Source: a virus
Length of the DNA stretch: 26,664 nucleotides
Strand: one strand, 5' to 3'
IMG/VR virus record: IMGVR_UViG_3300017971_000180
Location: 1-26,664 of that record
Positions 7,924 through 15,266 of this stretch are shown here, one piece after another. Positions within the stretch are counted from its first letter, which is position 1. Each line of letters starts with the position of its first letter. The notes beneath the pieces were generated by a model. It was not told the origin of the DNA. It did not search any database and saw nothing but the letters and a program-made list of their open reading frames with translations. The position numbers and the translations under genes were made by a program.

Positions 7924-8103
7924 TCAATCAAACCAATCTTTATGGAACTTTATTCCCTTGATTGACAAAGATTCAAAGAGTTCTCTCATACTCTGCTTAT
8001 CTTTGAGCCATGCACGTTTCTCAAAGTATGTGACATTATAGGAATCTATGAGATATACTACAATCATGTCACTCTCTCTTCTCCTTGAAGCTTTTATTGA
8101 CAT
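7924..8103 (-). CDS. Small soluble protein of unknown function (59 aa)
   Basis: I place the start at the ATG at 8103 because it overlaps the TAA of the upstream gene (TAATG) and follows GGGGG; a longer frame to 8163 would only reread the neighbour. The product begins MSIKASRRRES, then has a hydrophobic beta-like MIVVYLI strand and a charged helical C-terminus ending HKDWFD. It has no transmembrane segment. It is the last gene before the 7868 promoter, so it ends the first virion transcript unless there is readthrough. Confidence 0.6.
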   Translation of the reverse strand: MSIKASRRRESDMIVVYLIDSYNVTYFEKRAWLKDKQSMRELFESLSIKGIKFHKDWFD

Positions 8104-8810
8104 TATCCCCCGCCAAATAATATATATAGTCCAGCAATCACTGCCAATCCAATGAATATCCATGCCTTTGAGGACAATTTACCGCCTTTTAGCAACGCCT
8201 GTCCCTGTTCTAACATCCTTATTGCTATTGATATTGGTTCTGAAATCCTATTTTCATCTATTGCAGTGTAATAGTCTTTTGTACCTATCGGGTTAAGATC
8301 CCACTCAGGCAGAACTATCGTTGGATATTTACCTTGCCATAAAAAAATGAAATCTGGACTTACATTGTGAGGAATATTATTTATAACTATAAAACCATCT
8401 TTAATCTCAGTTATTATCGGTTCTGCTTTCCTGTTCCTTGTCAATAATATAACAAGTACCTTATTCTTCAATGCAAGATTCTTCAATTGCCTCTTTATCT
8501 TGCTAGGCAGACCAAATCTTTTCTCTGCTTTCTTCCTCTCCTTGCTTGTATTAGGAATTATTGAATCAATCCTCTCTGTAAGTTCCTCAATCCTTCCGAC
8601 AATACCTGGCTGTTTGGTTTCTTTAGGTGGTGGAACTATCTGTACTTCATCAATAGAGTTGTCTCTAATCGGTGGTGGTGGGGGTGGAGGAGCTTTCAGC
8701 TTTGCAAGTCTCTTCTCTTTATCTTGCTCTTCCTGTTTCTTTAGTTTTATGAGTTTATCATAAAGCTTGTTCCTTTTCTTTTCCATTCTCTCTTCTATTG
8801 TTGCTTTCAT
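8103..8810 (-). CDS. Tail-anchored membrane protein with coiled coil and polyproline
   Basis: In the 235 residues, positions 1-40 are a Lys/Glu-rich coiled coil. A run of seven prolines follows (about 41-47). There is a central soluble domain with beta segments (VLVILLTRN, DGFIVINNIPHNV, PTIVLPEWDL). A single C-terminal hydrophobic helix (WIFIGLAVIAGLYILF) ends in GGG. The protein should face the cytosol or virion interior with its tail in the membrane. The start overlaps the upstream gene as ATGA after a GGGGG site. It may link the envelope to inner virion parts; this is inference. Confidence 0.7.
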   Translation of the reverse strand: MKATIEERMEKKRNKLYDKLIKLKKQEEQDKEKRLAKLKAPPPPPPPIRDNSIDEVQIVPPPKETKQPGIVGRIEELTERIDSIIPNTSKERKKAEKRFGLPSKIKRQLKNLALKNKVLVILLTRNRKAEPIITEIKDGFIVINNIPHNVSPDFIFLWQGKYPTIVLPEWDLNPIGTKDYYTAIDENRISEPISIAIRMLEQGQALLKGGKLSSKAWIFIGLAVIAGLYILFGGG

Positions 8811-9295
8811 TCTACAATTCCCCCTATCTGTTGTTGTGCCTGTTGTTCAGGACTTTTCCCCCATCCACTAAACAATTTCTTTTTTGGCTGTATTATGCTT
8901 GTTGTCCCTCTTATCTCTTTCTTTATCTGTGTTATTATTGCCTGTAACAAAGTTCCTTTCTGGCTCAGTGAAGTTGCAAATGTTATCTCAGCTTTCTTTC
9001 TGAAATAAGTTGCTTCCTTAATCAATCCCTCTGATTCAAGATATAAAGCGACAGATAGCATAGTCCTTACGGTGTGAGGCAAATCACCAAGTTCTTTTGC
9101 AGAAAGATTACCAAGTTTCTTTGTATCTCCTGTCTGTATGATGTCTCTAAACAGTTGCAACTGAGAATCCTTCCTTTCTGGAGATGGTGTTGCAGAAGTT
9201 GGAGCGTCTTGCTGTGACAACATCCAATCCAACTGGTCCAATTCCTCCTCACTCATATTTCTGAGATCATCCTCTGTCAAATCATCAATATTCAT
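8807..9295 (-). CDS. Acidic-to-basic helical protein, unknown function (162 aa)
   Basis: The start has a strong site (GGAGGTG, 8 bases before the ATG). The first 30 residues are acidic and helical (DDLTEDDLRNMSEEELDQLD). The middle holds a helical repeat-like section (LRKK, LGNLSAKELGDLPHTVRTM). The C-terminus is basic, then Gln-rich. It has no signal peptide or membrane helix. It is translationally coupled to the tail-anchored protein at 8810, so the two may interact. Confidence 0.65.
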   Translation of the reverse strand: MNIDDLTEDDLRNMSEEELDQLDWMLSQQDAPTSATPSPERKDSQLQLFRDIIQTGDTKKLGNLSAKELGDLPHTVRTMLSVALYLESEGLIKEATYFRKKAEITFATSLSQKGTLLQAIITQIKKEIRGTTSIIQPKKKLFSGWGKSPEQQAQQQIGGIVE

Positions 9296-9474
9296 TTGAA
9301 AACACCTCCTTTGCCAAATGCGTCTTTGCCACCTCCACGAATCCTACCCATTCTATCCCTAATCTTTCCAAGCATATCCTTTCCCTTCATTTTTTGATAA
9401 ATCATATAGCCCAAAGCAGCCAATATTAACAATGTCAGTAAGTTATCTCCTAATCTTGAAAAGCTAACCACCAT
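9292..9474 (-). CDS. Small single-pass membrane protein with basic Gly-rich tail
   Basis: I choose the ATG at 9474 (60 aa); a TTG two codons upstream is possible. One transmembrane helix (NLLTLLILAALGYMIYQ) is followed by a basic tail with GKIRDRMGRIRGGGKDAF. The stop overlaps the start of the next gene. The shape, a short helix plus DNA-friendly tail, is typical of minor virion membrane proteins, but no family is recognised. Confidence 0.6.
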   Translation of the reverse strand: MVVSFSRLGDNLLTLLILAALGYMIYQKMKGKDMLGKIRDRMGRIRGGGKDAFGKGGVFK

Positions 9475-9715
9475 CTTCAATCAGTTTATATCCCTTTGCA
9501 GCCATCTCCAATATAATTGCAGTCTTAAATTCATCATCCTCTAAATTTTCTGTTGCCTTATCCTGCTCTTTTTCTTTTCCTGCATCAAATAACATCCTCC
9601 AAGGTAACTCTTCTTCCTGATAATTTGTCATCTTAGAGATTAATCTAAATCTCTTGTTTTTCCTGTCAATAATTAATTTACAGAACTCCCCGCTTCCACT
9701 AAATCTTAGTTCCAT
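9464..9715 (-). CDS. Small acidic soluble protein (83 aa)
   Basis: The product starts MELRFSGSGEFCKLIIDRKN with two beta strands, then has a highly charged helical half (KEKEQDKATENLEDDEF) and ends YKLIEDGG. It has no membrane helix. It overlaps the next gene and starts one base after the previous stop. Function is unknown. Confidence 0.55.
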   Translation of the reverse strand: MELRFSGSGEFCKLIIDRKNKRFRLISKMTNYQEEELPWRMLFDAGKEKEQDKATENLEDDEFKTAIILEMAAKGYKLIEDGG

Positions 9716-9716
9716 C

Positions 9717-9902
9717 TTAAGCCAATAATCCTTTTATAAGCTTTTCCTGGTTCTCTAAGATTAGAGCAAGTGCTTCCTCTATCGTGTAAACCTTGCCATC
9801 AACATTTAATATCCTTAACTCAGTCTGTACGGGATGTTCATATACTCCCCAAGTTTGTTTTGGTTTTTCTTTTACCTCTTTGTTCCCAGATTCCTCTGCC
9901 AT
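9717..9902 (-). CDS. Small soluble protein (61 aa)
   Basis: GGAGGGG lies ahead of the ATG, inside the end of the upstream gene (31-base overlap). The first 16 residues are charged and disordered. The rest holds a short beta pair (RILNVDGKVYT) and a helix (EEALALILENQEKLIKGLL). The IEEALALILENQEKL helix could form a coiled coil with a partner. No family is recognised. Confidence 0.6.
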   Translation of the reverse strand: MAEESGNKEVKEKPKQTWGVYEHPVQTELRILNVDGKVYTIEEALALILENQEKLIKGLLA

Positions 9903-10555
9903 GGTTTATCCCCTCCATTCTTTTCCACCAACAGATCCAATCTGCTCAAAATTGGAAACAACAAACACATAGGCAGCAATGCCCCGCAAATTATAGAAAT
10001 CAACTGAGTATATATATTGTTCAATGAATATAGACCATTATTCCAATTATAGACGGACCAAGCCAATATCCCAACTGCTGCAAGGTTGCCTAATACATAG
10101 GAAAATTCGTGGTCATTAACATCAAGATATATTGAGAATCCTAACATTCCAAATAATATTATTAATATCAATAAAGAGATTGGTATAATATTCCTGACTT
10201 TCTCTCCAGAAGGAGTTACCTCAAATGTGAATGAGATTGTATTTGCTTTTGTCGGGTTCATACAGTTCATTATGACTGTGTATTCCTCTGTCTCCAAAAG
10301 GTAGTAACTTGGAATTGTATAATTGTAATAAGAAGGGTTTCTTGTCATATTTTTATAATCAACAATGGCATTATTGCTTGGATCTAAAACAGTTATAGTG
10401 CAATTGACATCTGTACCGCAGTACTCTCCATCACTCTGTTCACAAGGTATCTTCAAATCAACTGTTTGGTCCTGCTTGAATGTGTATGCTGGTTCTGCTG
10501 CAACAATTCCGACAAGACATAAAAAAGGTATACTTATTACCAATATCTTATCCAT
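9872..10555 (-). CDS. Secreted/membrane Ig-like glycoprotein with C-terminal helices
   Basis: Of 227 residues, 1-20 are a signal peptide ending VAAE. An ectodomain of about 100 residues follows, with Ig-like beta features, three cysteines early on (CEQ, YCGT, NCT), one later (MNCM), and several N-x-S/T sites. About four hydrophobic segments fill the C-terminal half (IIPISLLILIILFGMLGF, a YVLGNLAAVGILAW stretch, and LISIICGALLPMCLLFPIL, which may span as one or two). It ends in a charged tail. The start lies 19 bases inside the upstream frame. It is likely a virion envelope protein or a host-membrane protein for exit. Confidence 0.7.
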   Translation of the reverse strand: MDKILVISIPFLCLVGIVAAEPAYTFKQDQTVDLKIPCEQSDGEYCGTDVNCTITVLDPSNNAIVDYKNMTRNPSYYNYTIPSYYLLETEEYTVIMNCMNPTKANTISFTFEVTPSGEKVRNIIPISLLILIILFGMLGFSIYLDVNDHEFSYVLGNLAAVGILAWSVYNWNNGLYSLNNIYTQLISIICGALLPMCLLFPILSRLDLLVEKNGGDKPWQRNLGTKR

Positions 10556-11040
10556 GCTTCACACCATCCTTCGTTTTCTAATTTTATTGAGGTGAAATTC
10601 GTAAGGTTTCCCCTGAATGTTCCATTCCCTGTTATAGTTATATTATCTTGCATTATATTAATGTTTCCTAAATCGCAATAGTCTTCACAATAAAAAGTAT
10701 GGTCACCAGAAAAATAATAGCAACTGTTTAAAGCCAACAAAATATGGTGTGTGTCCTCTATTGTGGTGTTCCATGCTTTGCTTGAATTAACAATCCCTGA
10801 GTGGTTTGCAGTCAATGTATAATTATCATAATAAGTCCAACCTGCTGGTTGATAATATGACTGTTTACATATATGCCAATTACTAAGTCCGTCAGTCCCC
10901 GTAGTATCATCAAAACATTTTGTGCTAAATTTATCTTTGGCACTTACATTTGCATTAGGTATTGCCCTAACCCCATTAGTCACGTTAGCTCTTACAAAAT
11001 CTGCTATATAGAATTTATTTATATTAAGGTCTACACCCCA
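10537..11040 (-). CDS. C-terminal module of interrupted beta-helix glycoprotein
   Basis: This frame is directly continuous with the gene at 11041-12444: the TAA at 11043-11041 is the only break, and the next codon is TGG. The 167 codons begin WGVDLNINKFYIADFVRANV. That is how the Ig-like stalk after a NosD-type beta-helix often starts in archaeal surface proteins. The module goes on with NAN-V-S-A, six or more cysteines and many sequons, and ends CEAWIRYW. If translated alone it might start at the GTG at 10983, but then it would lack a signal peptide. I think it was one gene with the upstream part and is now split, read through, or mis-assembled. Confidence 0.6.
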   Translation of the reverse strand, partial: WGVDLNINKFYIADFVRANVTNGVRAIPNANVSAKDKFSTKCFDDTTGTDGLSNWHICKQSYYQPAGWTYYDNYTLTANHSGIVNSSKAWNTTIEDTHHILLALNSCYYFSGDHTFYCEDYCDLGNINIMQDNITITGNGTFRGNLTNFTSIKLENEGWCEAWIRYW

Positions 11041-12444
11041 TTATTCAAATGTTGAGTTGATGAACCATATATCAGTAGAACCCCCTTTTACCACAATATC
11101 ATTTGTTGTTGCATTTATTATACAAGTTGTACAATTATTATATGTTGCTAAATTATCATTAACAAAACCGTTTGTAACATTATTCATATATGAGATATTT
11201 ACTATATTCCTATGAGCATTATTAAATCCAATACCGTCTTCTCCTGAAAAATTGGAGAAAAGAAATATATTATCATTTGAATTACTCACTAATCTTGCTC
11301 CTTCATCTGTTCCATCTGTATTGTTGAAACGACACTCTGTGAAGTTGTTTCTATTTGCTGCTGATGTTATCAATCCCTGTACTAATCCTCCTCTAAACCT
11401 ATCATTAGAATATCTGTTGTAGTCTCCTGCTGAATTCATACCTCTATTTAATGATATATATAAATTATTTTCTGAAGTTCCGTCATTAATAGTGTTGGCA
11501 ACATACATTCCATTGAGTTGTCCCACAAAAGTGTTGTTATAGAATTCGTTATAATCATCATTATTTATCATTCTGAAAGCATCTTTGTTTGAAGCCAAAA
11601 CCGTGCATATAAATGTATTGTTTGTATAAACATTATTTTTTGAATTAGATGTCTGGAAATTATTGTTTGCTCCTTTCTGATAAACTTGGTTGTTATAGAA
11701 ATAATTATTGTCTCCATTGACTATTAAAACAGTAAGACCAGTTGTTGAGTTGAATGTGTTGTTATAGAATTCGTTATAATCTGGGTCTGTAAAATATGTC
11801 CCCATATATAAGGCATTGCTGCTTGTAGATGTTATTGTATTATTAATGTATATTGAACGTTGAGCAGCAACATTTCTTATCCCCTGGTTACTTCCTGAAT
11901 GTATCCTGCTGTTTGAAAGATTAGAGCCATCAGCAACCAATACAATCTCATAAGCATAATTAGTATTTGAATATGCTGTAAGTTTATCTGTTTTCCCCCC
12001 CGATACTACCAAATCATATGCAATGGCTGTATTTGTGTAGACCTCAACATTGGTTACATTAAAACCATAAACAAATACACTGAATTGAATCCCTGCTCCT
12101 GCACCGCTATTGTTCACCAAACTATCTTCTATCAATGCATTGTTTGAAGTATCCCCTCTTATACCAATCAAGAAATCATATACGTTGCAGTTTCTAATCT
12201 GTATATTATCAACGCCTGTGAAATTAATGCCGACCGAACTTGCAGAATTATTCCCTGTAAGATTATAGTTGTCACAGTTCAGAACTAAATGGCTTTTGTT
12301 CAGAACTAATCCATCATTCCCAGAACAATTAAGGTTAGCTGTCATTGTAGTGTTTGCATTCAGATAATCTCCGCAACTCAATGAGACCACGAGTTGAGGT
12401 AATAAAAAAATTCCAAAAAATATCAGCAGTATTATCTTTTTCAT
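11041..12444 (-). CDS. Secreted parallel beta-helix (NosD/PbH1-like) glycoprotein
   Basis: The 467-residue frame has a signal peptide (residues 1-22, KKIILLIFFGIFLLPQLVVS). After CGDYLNANTTMTANLNC, a start typical of archaeal NosD-like proteins, come about 18 irregular coils. Each has N-Y-N-x-F-Y-N-N-T-F type steps (DPDYNEFYNNTFNST, NDDYNEFYNNTFVG). Very many sequons suggest heavy N-glycosylation. Beta-helix proteins of viruses serve as receptor-binding or glycan-cutting spikes. No catalytic residues are evident. The frame stops at 11041 but continues in phase beyond the stop. It begins a few bases after the previous gene. Confidence 0.8.
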   Translation of the reverse strand: MKKIILLIFFGIFLLPQLVVSLSCGDYLNANTTMTANLNCSGNDGLVLNKSHLVLNCDNYNLTGNNSASSVGINFTGVDNIQIRNCNVYDFLIGIRGDTSNNALIEDSLVNNSGAGAGIQFSVFVYGFNVTNVEVYTNTAIAYDLVVSGGKTDKLTAYSNTNYAYEIVLVADGSNLSNSRIHSGSNQGIRNVAAQRSIYINNTITSTSSNALYMGTYFTDPDYNEFYNNTFNSTTGLTVLIVNGDNNYFYNNQVYQKGANNNFQTSNSKNNVYTNNTFICTVLASNKDAFRMINNDDYNEFYNNTFVGQLNGMYVANTINDGTSENNLYISLNRGMNSAGDYNRYSNDRFRGGLVQGLITSAANRNNFTECRFNNTDGTDEGARLVSNSNDNIFLFSNFSGEDGIGFNNAHRNIVNISYMNNVTNGFVNDNLATYNNCTTCIINATTNDIVVKGGSTDIWFINSTFE

Positions 12445-12447
12445 TCA

Positions 12448-12831
12448 TTATATCCTCTGATAATTATAACTCTCTCCAGTCAGATGGTCTTTCACATCTA
12501 TATCTCTTGTCACCTGTAAGCTTGGCATATAAAAAGTTATCTTGTTATATCCAACGACAGTCTCTTGATAGTTCTCAACCTGGTCTATGACACTTCCATT
12601 GTTATCATATATGTCTTTAACTGTAAGGCTTGGCACTATCTCTGATTCTATTATTACTATTCTGCTTGTTGAGGCAGTCACTGGAGTTACTGTGACCTTA
12701 TCGTTTGATATTGGTATTCCGTCATAATTAAAACTAGCTGGTTCAATGTTTGCCTGTGGGTAAACAGAAGAACCAGCCAGAATGCAGGTGCTTATTAGTG
12801 CTAAAACAATGAATATCTTTTTTATCAGCAT
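12448..12831 (-). CDS. Secreted small beta protein (127 aa)
   Basis: A signal peptide (about residues 1-19, FIVLALISTCILAG) is followed by an all-beta domain with Thr/Val alternation (DKVTVTPVTASTSRIVII) and no membrane anchor. Its start lies 7 bases inside the preceding gene and its stop 3 bases before the beta-helix gene. It probably belongs to the same surface spike as its neighbours. Confidence 0.65.
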   Translation of the reverse strand: MLIKKIFIVLALISTCILAGSSVYPQANIEPASFNYDGIPISNDKVTVTPVTASTSRIVIIESEIVPSLTVKDIYDNNGSVIDQVENYQETVVGYNKITFYMPSLQVTRDIDVKDHLTGESYNYQRI

Positions 12832-13136
12832 GATGTACCAATCCTCACACTTCCTGTTCCGTCGTAATCAATAAAGAAACAAGTTCCATTGTCATAGAGT
12901 GTGGCGTCTCCTATTAGAATCTGATTATCCTGCATATTCAAGTTGCCAGTCATAGAATCCCCTGATTCATTAACCCAGATGTCATCACCGCCTAATCTTA
13001 GAACTGGCTGTGAATTAACAACATAACTTTGAATAGAATTCATTTTAATCTTTGGCTGTGTTTGAGCATAAACAATAAGAATAGAGAATAAAAATATAAA
13101 AAAAAGAGATAAAAGAAATTTTCTCTTTATTTTCAT
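12825..13136 (-). CDS. Secreted short spike/fibre-like protein (103 aa)
   Basis: The signal peptide covers residues 1-24 (FLLSLFFIFLFSILIVYA/QT). The key motif is GDSMTGNLNMQDNQILIGDA, the GG-x-M-x-G-x-L-x-M-x-x-N-x-I pattern common where phage fibre proteins pass into a trimeric shaft. After it the chain ends TGSVRIGTSC. GGAG precedes the ATG, which lies just after the capsid-gene stop, so it is co-transcribed with that gene. It may form a short trimeric appendage with the two secreted proteins that follow. Confidence 0.65.
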   Translation of the reverse strand: MKIKRKFLLSLFFIFLFSILIVYAQTQPKIKMNSIQSYVVNSQPVLRLGGDDIWVNESGDSMTGNLNMQDNQILIGDATLYDNGTCFFIDYDGTGSVRIGTSC

Positions 13137-13137
13137 T

Positions 13138-13380
13138 TTACATTACTCCTGCACTCCTTAGTCCTCCAACAGTAAGTGCAACTCCAGCTGTCATTACTCC
13201 AAGTGCGAAAAATAAAGGAACTAAACCCAAAATTGTATTTGCCCCGCCTGTTACATTATTCACACCAGCTGCTGCAGATCCATTTATATATCTTGCAAGT
13301 GCAACATTATCTGCAACTGGACCAATCAAGTTGACACCAACTATGATGACAATAAAACCTCCTAAAAGATTACCTAACAT
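13138..13380 (-). CDS. Candidate major capsid protein 1, spindle-virus type (two helices)
   Basis: The 80-residue protein has two hydrophobic helices, LLGGFIVIIVGVNLIGPVA (about 4-22) and ILGLVPLFFALGVMTAGVAL (about 50-69). A short polar loop between them carries NGS and NVT sequons. Two helices with a loop and a short basic end is the shape of VP1/VP3-type capsid proteins of spindle-shaped archaeal viruses. It is homologous to the gene at 13514-13729, with an 11-residue-longer loop. It has its own TATA box and leads a long virion operon. Assignment is by form and context, not alignment. Confidence 0.7.
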   Translation of the reverse strand: MLGNLLGGFIVIIVGVNLIGPVADNVALARYINGSAAAGVNNVTGGANTILGLVPLFFALGVMTAGVALTVGGLRSAGVM

Positions 13381-13439
13381 CTATTTATCACACTCTAAAT
13401 AGTAATTATAAATATTGAAGTATATAAATGTTTTGTTTT
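13334..13439. repeat. Exact 106-bp direct repeat, copy A
   Basis: Identical to 13683-13788. It covers the first 16 codons of the capsid-like gene, its leader, its TATA box and the sequence just upstream, so both genes share promoter, leader and N-terminus down to the base. Confidence 0.95.
13421..13428 (-). promoter_or_regulatory. TATA box of capsid-like gene 1
   Basis: TTTATATA on the minus strand, followed by CTTCAA as at 7868. Centre to ATG at 13380 is about 44 bp, which leaves a leader of about 18 bases. The leader has only a weak GAGTG site. Confidence 0.7.
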
Positions 13440-13462
13440 GAATTAGAAAAAACTCTAAATTT

Positions 13463-13500
13463 AAAAAAAAGAAAATAAATAGGTTTGAAAATCCTATTTA
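13463..13500 (-). terminator. Terminator after capsid-like gene 2
   Basis: On the minus strand TAAATAGG (13500-13493) and CCTATTTA (13483-13476) form an 8-bp stem with a 9-base loop, followed by a run of eight T at 13470-13463. It would end the short transcript of gene 2 before the promoter of gene 1. Confidence 0.7.
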
Positions 13501-13513
13501 GGTTCAAATTGGT

Positions 13514-13729
13514 TTACATAACTCCTGCGTTCCTTAGTCCACCAACAGTCAGAGCTACTCCTGCACTCATAATACCAAGAGCGAAGAATAACGGTGTTAA
13601 ACCAAGAATTGTTGAAGCTGCTCCTGTAACGTTACCTGCCTGTGCAGCAACGACCTGGTCAGCGACGGTTGGAATCAAATTAACACCAACTATGATGACA
13701 ATAAAACCTCCTAAAAGATTACCTAACAT
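13514..13729 (-). CDS. Candidate major capsid protein 2, spindle-virus type
   Basis: The 71-residue protein has the same two-helix plan as its neighbour. The first 19 residues are identical. It then has a compact loop (TVADQVVAAQAGNVTGAAST) and a closely similar second helix (ILGLTPLFFALGIMSAGVAL) ending GGLRNAGVM. It has its own TATA box and leader, and a terminator right after it, so it should be made from a separate short transcript. In fuselloviruses two related capsid proteins are common; this pair may be the major and minor forms. Confidence 0.7.
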   Translation of the reverse strand: MLGNLLGGFIVIIVGVNLIPTVADQVVAAQAGNVTGAASTILGLTPLFFALGIMSAGVALTVGGLRNAGVM

Positions 13730-13788
13730 CTATTTATCACACTCTAAATAGTAATTATAAATATTGAAGTATATAAATGTTTTGTTTT
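13683..13788. repeat. Exact 106-bp direct repeat, copy B
   Basis: Identical to 13334-13439, offset 349 bp. It covers the promoter, leader and first 16 codons of capsid-like gene 2. Confidence 0.95.
13770..13777 (-). promoter_or_regulatory. TATA box of capsid-like gene 2
   Basis: Same TTTATATACTTCAA element as in copy A, at the same distance from the ATG at 13729. It shares the 112-bp divergent intergenic region with the plus-strand promoter at 13800. Confidence 0.7.
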
Positions 13789-13799
13789 TTATAGAAAAG

Positions 13800-13807
13800 T
13801 TTAAATA
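13800..13807 (+). promoter_or_regulatory. TATA box (TTTAAATA) for the plus-strand ATPase operon
   Basis: TTTAAATA lies about 38 bp before the ATG at 13842; the expected start site near 13829 leaves a short leader that contains GAGGG. It is about 25 bp from the oppositely directed capsid promoter, so the two may compete or be regulated together. Confidence 0.6.
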
Positions 13808-13841
13808 TTAAAAAATATAAAAAAAGGATAGAGGGAATGGT

Positions 13842-14264
13842 ATGGCTTATGGTGAAAATCAAGAAGTTGTGTCAAGGTATAACGAAGCTAGTCTGAATAT
13901 TCTTAGATTACATAATTGTTGGCAGAAGATTGCATTGTACAGACAGAACTATCAATTCTACAAATGGAAAATTGAGTTGGATTCTGTCTGGAGCGAAATC
14001 TACCAGGATGTTATGAGAAAACCAAATGGTGATGAATATTTAAATGACCAAAAATTATTGTTGAAACAGATTCAAGAGGCGTGTAACTATGAAGTCCCAG
14101 TCAAAGATCCTTTTGCTTTGAATAAATTAAGCAAACTTGAAAAAATCAAAAAAGAGAGATTATATATCGCTCTGTCTAATTATCATTTGTGGTTAAGAAA
14201 AACGCAGGATGATGTCGGTAAGGGTAGTTCCTATCGTGACGCAAGTTATGATGATTTTGAATAA
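13842..14264 (+). CDS. Helical soluble protein upstream of ATPase (140 aa)
   Basis: GAGGG six bases before the ATG sets the start. The product is all-helical and rich in Tyr, Lys, Leu and Asn (SLNILRLHNCWQKIALYRQN; NKLSKLEKIKKERLYIALSN), with no signal peptide or membrane helix. It overlaps the ATPase frame, so the two are translated together and likely interact. No family is recognised; it may be an adaptor for the ATPase. Confidence 0.75.
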   Translation: MAYGENQEVVSRYNEASLNILRLHNCWQKIALYRQNYQFYKWKIELDSVWSEIYQDVMRKPNGDEYLNDQKLLLKQIQEACNYEVPVKDPFALNKLSKLEKIKKERLYIALSNYHLWLRKTQDDVGKGSSYRDASYDDFE

Positions 14265-15129
14265 CCAAGTATTAGAAGAACCTGAACAAGAGGAAAAGTT
14301 TCCTTACTATGTTGCAAAAAGTGTCAAGAGACAGCTATTGAAGGCAAAACAAAAAGTTCTTGAGACAGACCAAGATAGAGTTTATGTTATTTCTGGAAGG
14401 GAAGGTTCTGGAAAATCAAAATTGGCAAGACAGTTGGCATACTTGATAGATCCAACAATAAATTTAGACAGAATTATATTCAGTTCTGATGAATTTAAAA
14501 AGGCAATCTACAAAGCCGAGAGAGGTCAGGCAATTATATGGGATGAATGTTTTAAGGGGTTAAGTTCAAAACACGCAATTAGCACAGAGAATAAATTAAT
14601 AGTTCAATTATTACAGGAATGCAGGTATAAAAACTTATTTATCTTTTTAGTTTTACCTGATTTCTTTTCTCTTGAAGGTTATGCAAGTATATTTAGAAGC
14701 AACGCATTGTTTAATGTAATGATTAGCAGAACAAATTATAAATTGAGATATTATAAAGTCTATAATTACGATCAAAAACAACAGCTATACTTAAACGGTA
14801 AAAAAACAAAGAGTTATAGGTATCCTAAGATATATTCTAAGAACAGGTTCTACGACAAGGAGATTCCAACCATCAACTATGATGATTATGTTGCCAAAAA
14901 GATAGAATCCTTTAAGTCACCAGAATCAAAGGAGAAAATAAGCAAATATGAACAGAGATATAGGAAAAGGTTCAATACTTTGGTGGCTGTTTGCCGAGAA
15001 AAATATGGGGCAAACCTGGTAGAGATAACTAAGGAACTGAATGAGAGGGGATGTGCAGTGGATCGCACCTCTTTGAATACAATGCGGTTGGAAAAAGGGG
15101 TATATAAAGGGACTTATAGGGAGTCTTAA
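14209..15129 (+). CDS. P-loop ATPase, putative packaging/morphogenesis motor
   Basis: Walker A is GREGSGKSKLARQ (about residues 63-75), Walker B AIIWDE (108-113). QECRYKNLFIFLVLPDFF (136-153) looks like the strand-helix after Walker B in Zot/FtsK/HerA-like packaging ATPases, where a polar residue senses ATP, and SIFRSNALFNVMI supplies a possible arginine. The C-terminal 60 residues are basic and could be a helix-turn-helix (LVEITKELNERGCAVDRTSL). The start is uncertain: ATG 14209 overlaps the upstream gene by 56 bases; ATG at 14248 or 14251 is also possible and neither has a clear ribosome site. Family placement is tentative, ATPase identity is firm. Confidence 0.85.
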   Translation: MMSVRVVPIVTQVMMILNNQVLEEPEQEEKFPYYVAKSVKRQLLKAKQKVLETDQDRVYVISGREGSGKSKLARQLAYLIDPTINLDRIIFSSDEFKKAIYKAERGQAIIWDECFKGLSSKHAISTENKLIVQLLQECRYKNLFIFLVLPDFFSLEGYASIFRSNALFNVMISRTNYKLRYYKVYNYDQKQQLYLNGKKTKSYRYPKIYSKNRFYDKEIPTINYDDYVAKKIESFKSPESKEKISKYEQRYRKRFNTLVAVCREKYGANLVEITKELNERGCAVDRTSLNTMRLEKGVYKGTYRES

Positions 15130-15162
15130 GTACAAAAATAATAAACTAATAAGTGTAATTTA

Positions 15163-15173
15163 GGAATTTTTTT
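15163..15173 (+). terminator. U-rich terminator after the ATPase gene
   Basis: About 35 bases after the TAA, AGGAATTTTTTT gives seven T in a row on the sense strand, the usual archaeal termination signal. There is no strong hairpin. Confidence 0.45.
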
Positions 15174-15190
15174 ACTGTAATAATAGTAGT

Positions 15191-15206
15191 ATAGGAATAT
15201 TCCTAT
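15191..15206. repeat. 16-bp perfect palindrome
   Basis: ATAGGAATATTCCTAT is self-complementary and overlaps the first of the 31-bp repeats. It could bind a dimeric protein. Confidence 0.6.
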
Positions 15207-15266
15207 TATAATATTCTATACGCAGAATTATTCCTATTATAATATTTTATACGCAGAATTATTCCT
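15199..15266. repeat. 31-bp tandem repeat, 2.2 copies
   Basis: Units 15199-15229 and 15230-15260 differ by one base; the third copy is cut after ATTCCT. Each unit holds ATTCCTATTATAATATT, then TATACGCAGAATT. The array lies between two convergent genes and overlaps the stop of the gene at 15259. It may be an iteron set, a terminator zone or a recombination site near the integrase. Confidence 0.75.
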
